Part shown: one piece after another, positions 27,187-39,399 of the stretch
Numbering within the stretch: the first letter of the stretch is position 1
How the letters are laid out: every line of letters begins with the position of its first letter
NCBI GenBank assembly: GCA_030685235.1
Contig: MU839139.1
Location: 186,001 to 250,000, forward strand
Direction of reading: 5' to 3'
DNA from: Copromyces sp. CBS 386.78
Taxonomy: Eukaryota; Ascomycota; Sordariomycetes; Sordariales; Sordariaceae
DNA length: 64,000 nt
Position numbers and translations under genes: made by a program
The notes under the pieces: model-generated
The model's input: only the letters and a program-made list of their open reading frames with translations
What the model was told of the DNA's origin: nothing
Databases searched by the model: none

Positions 27187-27315
27187 GGATGCGAACGATT
27201 TAATTAGCTCAAAAATTTTGGTATGCACTAGCGTACCTTGGCGCGCGGGAAGGGCGGGGCGTGGGTGGGGCGGCGGTGCGAATAGACTTTGATAGCGGTG
27301 CGAAAAGACTTTCTC
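27187..27315 (-). repeat. right terminal inverted repeat, 129 bp
   Basis: Inverted copy of 26,671-26,799, ending GACTTTCTC at the element border, followed immediately by the second TTAATATA. Confidence 0.92.
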
Positions 27316-29472
27316 TTAATATAAAGGTTCGTTGTAAGTCCTTTAATAATAAGCCCTTTTATAATATTATTAACGAAAATTAACTTTTTAAATTCTAAGA
27401 ATTTAAATATAATAAATTTATTTTTCTTTATAAAAGAATAATCGATAAAAATAAATATTATATAACTACTATCGACGAAAATTATATAATAAATTTTACG
27501 CGGTCCGAAGGATAAATAAGAGGAAAGGAGTAATAAATTTTAATAGAAACTATTTAATAAATTAATAATAATTATTTTTAAATTTTTAAACGGCTCCTTC
27601 TTTCTTCTTATAAACCTTTTTCGCCCTTATAAATAATTATTTATAAAGTTTAATTATTTCTTTAATTATTATTTATATTATTATTATAATATTCTTTACT
27701 TTTATCTTCTTTTCCGGCGTTTATAATACAAAAGTTTATATTATTACTATATCCCTACTAATTAGCCGCCGGAGGGTTAATATTAGTATTACTATTATTA
27801 TTAGCGTTCCTAGTATTTTAATTAGAGCCTCCACCTCTCCAACCTCCTCTACCTCCTCCTTAGCTACTTCGGCCTCTTTTATTACCTCTTCAACCTTCCT
27901 TATTACTAATCTAAGGGCCGCAATCGCTATAATTAATATTATTACAATAATTCTTTATAATATACCCTTCTTTTCCGTATTTATAATATAGGTTATTTTT
28001 ATTCTAATATTTAATAACGTTATTATAAACGGTATATAAAATGTAAATAGTATTAAAATTTATAATATTATTTCTTTTACTAACGGTCTTTTTCGAATTA
28101 TTATTAGAATTCGAATTAGAAATTTTATTAGTAGCGGATTTAGACTTATAATCATCGTCCTCAATATTACGCGCGAAATTGTAGTAAAATAATAATTATT
28201 TTTTAAATCGTTTTCGGCGGGGAAAGTTCGTTAATAAATAAGGGAAATATAGAATTTTTAAGAGATTTTATTCTATAAGTAATATACTTTTATAATATCG
28301 TTCAAATTATAGCAGTTAGTAATTTTAATATATTTTATTTTAAAGTCGGCGAAGAAATAATTTCCTTACTTAAATTCATTAAATTTACAAGCGGTATTTA
28401 AATGTAAATTTATATTATTATAATAGGTATCTAAAAAGAATAAGAATTCAATACTTATTTTCTATTATTAAACTTTAGGATTATTAAAGTTTATAAAAAT
28501 CTTCTAAATATTTTTATCGATTAAAGTAATTACCTTAGGGTTAAATAAATAATTCGCGTAAATAATTTTAATCCTTTCGTCGGGGAACCTAATAATATTT
28601 AAAGTCTAAATAGAAAAAATACGGCCCTTCTACGTTAAATACATTTTATTATATTTAATATAGTCCCTTTAAATAGCTGTAAAGGGTTTAAGGTTTAAGA
28701 AGAGCGGCTTCCAATACTTTACTATACTTATACTACTATTTATAATAATTTAAATAGTATAATTCTACTAATTTATAGCGAAAACGGTTTACGCTTTTTA
28801 AGTAAAACTTTATATATTATTAAATTCGGTATAAATTTAATAAAATTCTTCCTAAACTTAGTAAAAGTCCTTTAGAACTTATTTACGTTCGTTGAAAATA
28901 TTAGCGTATTATTCTTTTTTAAATTAAAATTCAAATTAAAAGTTCCGAAATTCCTTAATAATAATAATAAAATAATAATTAAATACTTTAACTATTCGGG
29001 TAATAAAATTAATAACTATTTAAAATATTTTTCTTTCAATTAAACTGAAGGAATTAATAAAAGTACTATTATAAATAAGTTTAGCCTTCGCCGAATATTA
29101 AATAATAATTATAATAAGAACTGTAATTATATTAGTACGAAGGAGGCTGCTTAAAGTTATTAAATAAATTTTTTTGTTAATAGGGGGTTAGAACTCTCTA
29201 TTAATATTCTTAAACTTTTTAATTCGTTAATATAATTTAGTACGTTAAATATTTCAATATCGTTGTTTATAATATATTCTAGTAATTAAGTTTACTATAG
29301 GGCGTTTAAGAGGATACCCTCGTTTATAATAATATTATTGTTATTTAGAATTATAAATTCGGGCCTTCGTAGCCTCCTATTCTTTAGCGATTAATAATAT
29401 TATTTAATTATATTAAATAACGTACATTTAAAAAAATATACGTTCCTAGCGTAATAATTAAATATAATTAAT

Positions 29473-29829
29473 TATTACGGAGTAAGGCAAACGTTAAATA
29501 TTTATAAAAATATTTATAATTATATAAAGAAGAAGAAACTATTTAGGGGAGCCGTAATAATTATTTATATATAATAAGTATATAGCCCGTATAATTTAAT
29601 TATCCTATAAATTATCCTATAGATTATCCTATAGACTAGTATAGTCTATATAGCCTTGGCGATAGGAGTAGGCTAATAACCGCAGCCAGTTAAATATTAA
29701 ATGCGTTTAGCCGTATTTGCTATGCTGGGTCTCTGTAGCCAATTAGAGCATACTATTAACCTGGCAACCATTACCGTAGTGAAGGCAGCGATATAGGACG
29801 GTTAGTCAGTTACAGATAACCCTGTGACA
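29473..29829 (-). repeat. 5' LTR of Gypsy copy B
   Basis: 357 bp. The right half is nearly unmutated and preserves the original terminus CAGATAACCCTGTGACA. This is the best in-window view of the ancestral LTR end. It is followed by TTATA. Confidence 0.95.
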
Positions 29830-32385
29830 TTATATTAAATCCTTAAGTATTTTTTCTACCCTTCCTAATTCAATTATTAAAAAAAAAAAATTTTTTCATT
29901 AGTAAACCTACTATAATACCTTCTTTACCCGTTATTTCTTCGCCTATTACCCCTATCCTAAAAGGTCTTCTACTCCTATATATATTGTATTAAAGTCTTC
30001 CTAAAAATATTTACTATACTATTTACAAAGCCCTTATATATTAGAATCCAGAGACTTAGAATTAGTTAGCCTAAGAGCCTAAATTCGGAAAAGTTTACCC
30101 CCTTTGCGTAGAAAATTAACCGTTTAAAAATTATTATATAAATATTAATTAAAAATTCGTCCGCTGTTTTAAAAATAGTAAAATTAATACGAAAAACTCT
30201 ATTATTTTTAGTATTACTATATTATTATAAAATAAAGTATTTTATTAATACGTAATTAATAAAAATCCGTCCGAAGCCCCTTATAATTATAATACGAAGG
30301 AAGATACCCTTTTAATAAATTAGGAATTTATTATAGTAGGGTTCGTTAACTTATAATATACGTATAATATAGAGAATTAAATTAAAAGTATATTAATTAT
30401 TATAATTTTATTTTAATTTTTAAAAATTTTTAAAAATATAATTTATATCCCGCTAGAAGTATAGTTAAATATTATTAAAAATTAATTATTAACCTCTTTT
30501 ATAGAATTATATTAGAATTTTCGAAGGATAAAGTAGTAGTATATTTTTATTATTTATAAATTTTATTTTAATTTAGTAATCTTTAATTAAAGAGAATTCC
30601 AATAATACTATTACAATAATATTTACGATAGAGGCCGAGAAGAGATTATAAGGAATACTTACGTCTAATATATAGTAAATAATTATATATATATAAATAA
30701 AATAGGAAATTGCCTACCAGAAATCTTAAAGCAAATATAGTAAATTAATTAATCTTTTCTACTATAGCGCTATTAATAGATTTGTAATTTCTAAATATTT
30801 AAAATTACCCATATTTTTTTTATTAAAATTAATTATAAAGGGATAAAAATTAACTACTTTATACGCTCTAATAAATATCTTTATTTATAGGTGGAAGGTA
30901 ATTATTAAAAAACGTATAATTAAATTAAAGATAAAAAATAAATCGAGAAAATAATAGTTCAATAATAAATAAAAATTATTTATAATATTCTATAAATTAA
31001 ATAGTAGAAAAGAAATTGTATAATACCGGATATAAGGTAATAATTCTATTACTATATTTAAAACTACTACTTTTTAAAGTTTAAAAACGAACCAAAATAC
31101 TAAAATAAGCCGAAATACTTTAATAATTATATAATAATAACTAGTAAGACGATTCGTTTTAAAGAAATAAAAGACTTAAAAGCTTTTTGTAATTTCCTTA
31201 ATTAGACCGAATTATAATAAAGATCCGTATAACGATAATTAATTAAAAGAGGGCTAATTTATAATTTATAAGAAATCTTTACTTAAAATTTATTAAATAT
31301 ATAAATCTCTTTACCGTATTAAAATATATTTTAACCCGTTTAATTCCTAAGCATAATTAATCCCCCTACTATTTTTTAAATAAAGAAGGATAGGGAAAAC
31401 CGTAAAAAGGTATTAAAAAAAATATTTAATTTATTATAATTAAAAAAATATTCGCTAACTATTTTATATTCTTAATAAAAATAAAGGCGGATAGAAATTT
31501 CTACGTAGTAAATTAAATTAAAAAGGATAAATATAAATTAAAGTACAAATATTCTTCTTCCTTCGATATTAAATAACACTCAAATATTATCGTGCCCGAA
31601 AAATTTAATTTAAAAAATTATAAAAGCAATTATATATTAATATTTAAACGAAATCGAAATAATTTAAACTTAAGAATATAAAGTAACGAAGACCCGAAAG
31701 TATAAGGTACGGCTAGAGGAAAAGAAAAAGTTGGCCGAATAAAAGCGTAAGAAAGGAAATTAGTAGAGACGAAAGGAAGTTAATATTAGATCCGCTATTT
31801 TTATAATAAATTTATAGTATTTATCCTATTTTTCTTTTAATAAGTTTACAAGGAAGATTTATTGTAAATTTAAAGGGAAATTTAATTTAGGGAATTTTTT
31901 CACGTTTTTTCTTTAACTAAGGGCAATAGGGTTATTAAGGGAGTAAAGTAGTTTATTATAAATAAGAATAAATTAATTATTTAATTAAATGTTATTAATT
32001 ATAAGTTTGAACTTTAAAAATAAAAAGAGAAGGAATCTCTTTCAAAATTTAGGAAGAGAGAGAAGCAATTTAGATTAAAGAATATTCCTTTTTAAAAGAA
32101 TATATTCGAATTCTAATTCTAAATTCGTTTTCCCGTATTAAGTTTATTCTTCCTTTACTTCGTAATCCCCTCTTAAAAAGATTAATGTCTAAATTTATTC
32201 CTTCAACTTCTCTTAAAGATCCGTTAAAATATAATATTTTAATATTAATTCTAATCTCTTCCTAAGTAGTCGATAATTAGAATGTAAAGATTTCTTTGTC
32301 TTTATTTAATAGATAGGAATTATTTTACGGTAAATCTATTCTCCTTTCTAAGGTATTGATTTTTATAATCTTTATATCAATTGAA
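29830..32385. other. RIPed DNA between copy B and the GNAT remnant, unidentified
   Basis: Very AT-rich, no recognisable domain. Around 31,560-31,800 a plus frame is Lys/Arg/Glu-rich and protein-like through RIP stops, but I could not link it to a family. A run of A occurs at 29,879-29,890. From about 32,270 composition begins to recover toward the GNAT remnant, so the border between repeat and former genic DNA lies near 32,300. Confidence 0.45.
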
Positions 32386-32619
32386 TTAGTTTTTCTGTAG
32401 TAGGGAGCTGGTCTCTCTTCTTGTATGGTATTTTCCACTCCAGATCACCAGCCCAAAGACTAAGAGCTGCCGGAGACCTATATTAACAAATCCTAGACTC
32501 CGGAAAACGGCTATATTAGCGAGATTCGTTGGGTTATAAAAACTAAGGATATTTCTAACACCTTATTTCTGTTTAATATATTCTATTAATCCCTACGCCG
32601 CCTCTTTTATATACCCCTT
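32386..32619 (-). pseudogene. GNAT N-acetyltransferase pseudogene, 3' (C-terminal) part
   Basis: Minus-strand continuation of the gene whose 5' part lies at 41,043-41,523. Across the chromodomain Gypsy insertion, removing one CCCTT duplication joins the frame exactly: ...EYIKK then GYIKEAA, the acetyl-CoA-binding region, then FYNPTNLANIAVFRSLGF, the conserved Asn-x-x-Ser/Ala-x-x-x-x-x-x-x-Gly-Phe helix of RimJ/RimL-like GNATs. It ends at a TAA at 32,386-32,388. Two internal stops (TAG at 32,593-32,595, TAA at 32,563-32,565) are of the RIP type. The last 20 or so residues do not look like the family, so the tail may be frameshifted. It lies next to RIPed repeats and shows intermediate GC. Substrate unknown. 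Confidence 0.85.
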
Positions 32620-32917
32620 TGTTAAGATAGTAGAAGTAGGTAGGTCGAAGTGACTATAGACAGGGTAAGTACATAGGGAAGCTAAGTTAGGGGGGAGAGT
32701 AAGAAATGAATTAAAATTTAATTTCTCTACTCCGGAATTAATAAAAGCAACTATTTATAATATTATTCTTTTAATTTTATAGTAGTTAAAGCCGGAGCGG
32801 TATTACCGTTATCCGACGCTATAATATAGCGCTAGCTAAAATAATTTACTACCTTCCAATATTTTGCCTTAAACTTCTATGAAGCTAATTAATTAATAAA
32901 TTTTTAGCGACCTAATA
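32620..32917 (-). repeat. 3' LTR of the chromodomain Gypsy element
   Basis: 298 bp, plus-strand start TGTTAAGATAGTAGAAG and end GCGACCTAATA (originally ending CA). Aligns end to end with 40,745-41,042. This copy keeps more TG at its left end, beside the GNAT remnant. Confidence 0.93.
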
Positions 32918-32933
32918 CGAATCCCCCCCTTAT
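32918..32933 (-). other. polypurine tract next to the 3' LTR
   Basis: On the minus strand this reads AAGGGGGGGATTCG directly before the LTR. A G-run adjoining the 3' LTR is the expected plus-strand primer site and supports minus-strand orientation. Confidence 0.55.
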
Positions 32934-35050
32934 AGGGTTTTATCCTAGAAACCTCTATATTTAAGCCCCTAATCCGGTAATCCTTTCCCTATAGCCGAAT
33001 CTTCCGCTTATAATCCGTTTTCTTTTATACCCAAAATAACTTATCGCCGAAGCTGTTAATTAGCGCTTATAGCTATACTAGTCTTTTTTACTTCTAAACG
33101 CCGTACTTTCTTCTTTACTATAATATTGTCGCCTTTAATCCTAAAGGCTTACCTTTTATTAATCCTTCTTTTTTTTATTTTACTTATTTATCTTATTTTC
33201 GACCCGCCCTTTTAACCTACTTCCTAACTTTTATTATTTTATTTCCTTCTCTCTATTTCCTTATTTTTTACTACCGTCCAATCCCCTTCGTCCTAACTTT
33301 TAATTTCGCCCTCTATCCACCTTTTTACTTTATTTTCTACCCCTTATTATCCTATTTTCCCGTCCTTATCTCTTTATATACCCCTTTAATTATTTAATTT
33401 TATTTCAAATTTTATTTTAAATTTTTTTAATTGTACTTTCTTAATTCTTTTATAAAAACCTATTTTCCTTCCCCTTCTTCCTCCCCTCTTCTCTTTTCCT
33501 CTTTATATATATTATTAATTAATATATTATTACTAACGATATAACTACCCTCTCTACTACTTATTAACAATTTTTCTATACTTACTAATTTACTACTTTC
33601 TATATTAATACTAAATAAATCTTCCCCTTTACTTATTGTATTAATTCTATTCTTATTTTTCGTTTAATAATATTTATAAAACCCTTTATACCTAATTTAC
33701 TTTAAATACTATAAACGCTATAACGGTCTTACCCCTTAATACTCTAATTACCGCTATAATAAAAATACTAATTAAATATATTTATATCCTAATTTATAAA
33801 TCCCCTTTCTCCCTTTTTAATCTTCTAATTTTTAATCCTAATCTTCTTTTTCTTTTACTTTCTTAACCGACTACCCTATATAATATTCGAACTACTACTA
33901 AACTAATATTAATAATTGCCTTTACAATTTCCTTTTTATATTTTATAATTTAATTTATACCTTTTAAAAATCGGCGTATATTATTATCGAATTTAGGGCG
34001 GCTACTCCTACTGGTATTATAATTATTAAAATCCTTTACTAATACGCCGCCAAATTTCGTACTAATATTTATACCCTTTATAAATAGCTTTGCATCTTCC
34101 TTTATAAATTTAACGAATTAATTAATTATAAAATAATTTAGAACATTTAATATAAGTTCTATAATGTTAGCCCTAATTAAATAACCCTTTAGGTAATAAA
34201 TGCTCTCGATTTTAATTTCCCTAGTATTACCCCTACTACCGACCCCGCCTTTATTACCAATATACCTAAACTCCTTACAATTACTACGCTTATGCCTACC
34301 TTTAATAATATCCTTTAATTAATACTAACTATTTATATAAACGTCCGACGTTTATTACCCCTAATTATTTCCCTCTAACTTTATACTAATAATACTTTAG
34401 TCCTTATTAGTACCCCTACAATTAAAAATTATAATACTACTACTATTAAATTAATAGCGGTCGATAATTATAAAAAAATTTAAATACGAAAATTATTAAT
34501 AAATATAATAATTACGTATAAAGGTATAACTTCTAAAATAATAGGTTCGACTCTTATATCGACGTTTATATTATTAATTCTTCTTTTTAGTAATTTAAAC
34601 CTTTTTTTAAAAAGGGAAGGGGAATAAATATAATTAAATAGAAAAAGGTCGAAAACAAAATTATTAGTATACTTTTATACCTTTTAATTCGTTACTTTCC
34701 CTAATTTCTTTTTATTATTATAATTTTTAAAATAGCGGGCTCCGGTACGCTATTATCCTTTTCAATTCGCTAACCCTAATTTTCTCTAATATATCCCTTT
34801 AATTCCCTAATTCTTTTTATTTCCCTTATAACCCTAATATTTTACGGTTCTATAACTTATATTATCTATAACTTACATTTTCTACGGCTTACGTCTTCTA
34901 TAGCTTACATCTCTTTTATAATAACATTTTTTATAATTTACATTTTTTATAATTTACTCCTTCTATAATTTATATTTTAATAATTTATATTTTCTATAAT
35001 TTATATTTTCTATAGCTTATATCTTTTTATAATCTATATCCCTTATTTAA
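32934..35050 (-). other. extra 3' region of the chromodomain element, degenerate frame
   Basis: Between the chromodomain and the polypurine tract the minus strand gives long Lys/Glu/Gln/Arg-rich stretches with Q- or W-type stops, ending near 32,930 in ...EVSRIKPYKGG and a stop. This could be a C-terminal extension of pol, a third ORF or an old nested insertion. No domain was recognised. The plus strand is also readable in part (33,950-34,350), so the assignment is tentative. Confidence 0.3.
34849..35041. repeat. degenerate tandem repeat, about 18-bp unit
   Basis: About eleven units resembling TTCTATAACTTACATTTT in direct order, each with small differences that are mostly C/T. It lies just past the chromodomain-coding part on the minus strand. 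If translated on that strand it would give a short repeated peptide. Confidence 0.75.
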
Positions 35051-35059
35051 ATATTTTTT

Positions 35060-38000
35060 TCTAATAGTAGTAATAATAATTATATTCTTACTACCTACTT
35101 AATTAATCCTTATTACCTTAATTTTTAAGCCTCTTTTCGAACGCTTCCGCTATCGCTCCTATTCTTCGTATTCTACTAATAATTCCGGGCAATTTAAATT
35201 CTCTCGCAATATTTATTTATTCTTATTTTCCGAATACCCTTTCTACTTTATTTAAAACTACTAATTCTTTTTTAAATTAATATATTTTATAATCTTTTAT
35301 ATTTCGTATTATTCTTCGTTTCCTTTAATATTTATTACTTTACCCTGGAACGTTACTACTATTAAATTAGCGTAGTATAATTCTAATAAAATAATAAAGA
35401 ATATTAAATAAAGATAATAATAATTAGGGAGGTTTAAATAATATATTATTTTCTTATTACTAATTATTTCAGTAATATAAAAAGGCCCTAAGAATTTGTT
35501 CGACAACTTCCAATTTAAATGCCTCTATTTAATATTTTTAGCGTTAAAAAAAACCTAATTTCCTACTTTAAATTCTTTAATTATACGCAATTTATTATTC
35601 TATTTTATATACCCTTTATTAACTATTTTTAACGCTTTAATAATATTAATACAACTTCAAATAAATTTTTTAATATAATTAATAGCGGCGTTAAATAATA
35701 TATTTCGTCAACCTTTCTCTAAATCGGCCGGCTTTCGTAAATAATACCCGAATAGCAATTTAAATAAAAATTTCCTAATAATAGTATAAAAATAATTATT
35801 ATACGTCTATTATATTAATACTAATTTCTTTACTTAATTATTTTACTTTAAATTATAAAAAATATAAAAATAAAATTTAAATTTTTAATTCTAACGTTCG
35901 GTTTAGCCGTCCGTTTAAGGATACTATATAATATTAAAGCGGTATTAAATCTCTAAAAACTCGTAATAAATTTTTTAAAAAAGGGTTATAAAGAGATTAC
36001 CCTAATTAAAAATAATAGAATTAAGTAAATTAAGTTATTAAAAAACGTAGTACTTAAAAAAATAAGCAAATTATTTAACGTTAATAATTTTCTATATTAA
36101 AATATAAAGGACGAATTTAATAAATTAATTTATAATAATTAAAACGGCGTTATAAATTTAATTTAATATAAAGTCGTATAATAGTAGTAGTCTAATAATA
36201 AAATCGTAACAAATATTTTACTAAAAAATAATAAGAATGGATAAAAATACTAAGAGCCTATAAAGTCGGTAATTTTATAACTTCGCTTTTTAATAAATTA
36301 AATATTAACGTACATATATTTCGACGTCGACGGTAATAATTGGTTAATAATAAAATTAATTAATATTCTTAAGGGTTTTTCGTTATTTTAAGTAATTAGT
36401 AGTAGTATTATTATAATAAGTATATAAAAATTCTATACGTAAATATTCTAAAATATAAACTTAATAATTATAATATAAAATTCTATCCTCCCCTATCCTC
36501 TAATTCTCTACTCTACGCCCCTTCTCTAATTCTTTCTATATTTCTTTTAAAACGAATAAATCTTCCTTCTATATTTCTACTATTTATTAATTTAATAATA
36601 ATAATAACTCTTCCTCTTTTTTTACCCTTATAATAATAATATATATACTTATTTACTTAATAATAATACTATTCGTCTTCCCTCTCCTTATAGTAATATC
36701 CTTATCTACGAACTTTACCCTCTTCTTTAATATTTCTTTAAGCTTATTTTTATTAATATATTCTCTATATTTCCTTCCTTTCTATTCCTAAATATCGTCC
36801 TCCTATTTTAATCCTTATATTAATTCGTCTTTTCTACCGTTTTTATTCTATTCCTTCTATTCTATTATTACCCTCTATATTTCCTTCCCAATTAATAATA
36901 TTCTTTTAACGTCTCTTCCTAATATAAAACCCTCCTTTATTACTTTACCTTTTATTTTTCCTTCTTTAAATACTTTTAATAACGAATAGCTATCCTCTAA
37001 TATATTTACTACTTTATATAATTACAATTTCTTTAATACCTTATCTATTAAATTTAATTTCCCCGCTTAATATTTAATACTAAAATTATATATTGCGAAT
37101 TTTAATATTTAATAATTCTACCTTATACTAATTTTATCCTTACTCCAAAAATATTAGAAGTTTAAATAATCTATAATTATTAAGAATAGTTTATCTATAT
37201 ATAATAAATATTATTTCTACGCTTTTAACGCTCCGATAATAATTAATAATTCTTTATCCTTAATACTATACCGAATTTCCTCTAATAATTTCTTCCTTGA
37301 AAAGAATATAATAAAATACTACCGAATATTATATAATTATATTAATACTACCCTAATTATAAAATTTAATACGTTTATTTCTATTCGAATAAATAATAAC
37401 GGATTAAAATACTTTAATATAAATACTTCCTAAAATAGCCGCTTTAACTCTTCGAACGCCGCCTTCGCTTTATTTAATAATTCGAACGGCCGTCGTTTAT
37501 TTCCCTTTAATAATTCCGTTAATAGTACTATTATTTTAGAATACAATATTATAAACTATCGGTAAAAGTTAATAAACCTTAAAAAAACCTAAATATTATA
37601 AACGTTCGTCGGGGTTTCCTAATTTATAATCGCTTTTACCCACTCTAAATCTATTGAAATACCCTCCAGTAATATAATATAATTTAAAAATAATACTTTT
37701 TAAATATAGAATTTATATTTATTTAAATTAATATAGAAATTACATTCGTATAATCGTTAAAAGATTTCTTTAATATATTTACAATAAATTTTTTTTTTAT
37801 TATAGATTATAATATTATTAAAGTAAATAATATAAATAATATTAATTAATTTTATTAAATTATTATTAATATATATTTAAAACGTTGCCAAAATATTAAT
37901 TAACCTTATAAATATAATTAAAAATTCGTATTACCCGTAATTCGTACGAAACGCGGTTTTCTCCTTATTTCCTTACTTAATACGGATATAATAATAAGCG

Positions 38001-38480
38001 TTTTTTAAATTTAATTTAATAAAGATCTTTACTAATATTAACCGGTTTAGGATTTTTCCAATTAGCGGTAACATTATATAATTCTTCTTCGTAACTTTAT
38101 TAAACGTTCGGTAATTAATATACAACTTTAATTTATTTCCTTTCTTAGGAATAAAAATAATAGAAGCCCCTACTAAATTAATAGAAGGCCGAATTTATCT
38201 TTTATATAACGCTTCTACTAATTATTCCCGGAGTATTTTTAATTCCTTAATATTAAGCGTATAAATCGGTCCTTAGAACGCAAATATCCCTTCTTTTAAA
38301 TTAATATAATATTTAAAATAATTATATTATAATAAAGGAATAGCCGATATTTCGAATATTTATTAAAATTCTTCGTATTCGGGCAGAATTATTAGTTCGG
38401 CGGCGGTAAATACTACGTCCTCTTCCGGCTCGGGTAATACTAGAAATATTAATTCTAGTAAAGGCTTTAACGGGGGATAA
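35060..38480 (-). pseudogene. chromovirus pol: RT, RNase H, integrase, chromodomain; RIP-inactivated
   Basis: Minus-strand reading: N-terminal RT block with KELKILREQL and SINLVGASIIF (about 38,360-38,200), YxDD as Y-F-N-N at 37,814-37,825, connection block PFELLNKAKAAFEELK near 37,450-37,490, then RNase H toward 37,000. The integrase core is expected at about 36,700-35,520 but was not read residue by residue. A stop-free stretch 35,506-35,309 holds the integrase tail (FLGPFYITEIISNK and LPNYYYLYLIF blocks). The chromodomain follows at about 35,310-35,090 (KGYSENKNK pattern, then a LPG/CPELL-like helix). Chromodomains of this type steer integration into heterochromatin. Catalytic Asp-to-Asn changes and many stops inactivate it. 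Confidence 0.87.
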
Positions 38481-39399
38481 ATTCCGTTTAATATAATACG
38501 AAAAATTTTAAAAAATATATTAGGGGATATAGTAATAAATATATTGGAATAAATACTAAATAGACCCGAATCGTTAAATAAAGTAGAAAATTCTATTTAA
38601 ATTAATATAGGTACTTTGAATAGAATATTAGCAAATAGCAGGGGATTAAAGCTCTGAAAGGCTTATAATGCCTCCTTTAAATTTAATATTAGAATAGAAT
38701 CCTAACGTAACCTATAAAAGTAAACCGTAACTTTATAAACCTCTTTTATTAATTTCTAATTTATATTTAAATCGTTAGCTTTAATATAGAAATAGAATTT
38801 CCTTCGGGACTAATGAATTTTAGGGTTATATTCGCAAAACTAAAAATAATTAAAAATAATATTAATACTAAAGGAATTAATAATAGTAAATATAATCCTA
38901 TACTTCCGCTAAATACTATAAGAATTATATAATTTAATAAAATAAGTAATCGAACCTTATATAAGGACGGGTTAAAAAAAGAAATTAATAAAATAGTAAT
39001 TTATAAATTTAATTTTAATATTTATCGGGAATAAATACCTCCTAATAAAATTTAATTCCGTATTAGAATTTATTAACTTATATATTTTCTACTAATCCCT
39101 ATAAATTTTCACTAATAATTTCGTATTTAAATTCAATTATAATATACCTGCGCTTTTTTAAGTTAATACTATCCTTATTAATATAATTGGTTTAATGTTC
39201 GTACTTTAAGCCGGTGTTCTAAAGGCTTAGGAGTAACTATATACTATATATCTAATTTAACTGCAATTAAAATAGGCCTTCTTAATATAAATAAACGTAG
39301 TATAGTTAATATTATTATATTCGTAGTAAATACTACGCAACTTCGCCTAAATATAATAATTATAAATATAACCTTATTAATTATAATAATTATAAATAA

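Larger units (their letters stand above)
26671..27315. mobile_element. GC-normal terminal-inverted-repeat element (MITE-like) inside Gypsy copy B
   Basis: A 645-bp block of normal composition, rich in CA/TG and CG, set in RIPed DNA. Its ends are 129-bp inverted repeats beginning GAGAAAGTCTTTTCGCACC. The flanks are a perfect 8-bp duplication, TTAATATA (26,663-26,670 and 27,316-27,323). Copies A and C carry the empty site with a single AATTAATATAAAGG-like sequence. No transposase ORF is present, so it is non-autonomous. An 8-bp duplication fits hAT elements; the long inverted repeats starting with G are also seen in Mutator-like elements. The absence of RIP means that it inserted after copy B was mutated, or that it was too short or too rare to be targeted. 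Confidence 0.92.
21920..29380 (-). pseudogene. Gypsy copy B gag-pol polyprotein, RIP-inactivated and interrupted
   Basis: Same domain order as copy A on the minus strand. The RT active site reads Y-L-D-N near 24,446-24,457, so only the second Asp codon is hit. Directly downstream of it a 35-bp deletion relative to copy A (between short AT repeats) removes part of the palm and shifts the frame. The protease region is split by the inverted-repeat element at 26,671-27,315. Gag occupies roughly 29,380-27,900. Stops of the RIP type are frequent. This copy cannot make a polyprotein. Confidence 0.85.
21385..29829 (-). mobile_element. Ty3/Gypsy LTR retrotransposon, copy B (full length, RIPed, with a later insertion)
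   Basis: 8,445 bp with two 357-bp LTRs and perfect TTATA target-site duplications (21,380-21,384 and 29,830-29,834). Coding is on the minus strand. Subtracting the 645-bp GC-normal insert and its 8-bp duplication leaves 7,792 bp, between the 7,722 bp of copy A and the 7,827 bp of copy C. Sequence and order match copies A and C throughout. Confidence 0.95.

Noticed and set aside
26758..27292. Open frames of 72 and 68 codons inside the inverted-repeat element
   Set aside because: They cover the terminal repeats and tandem arrays (for example a repeated CTQM peptide from a 12-bp array) and show no transposase motif.
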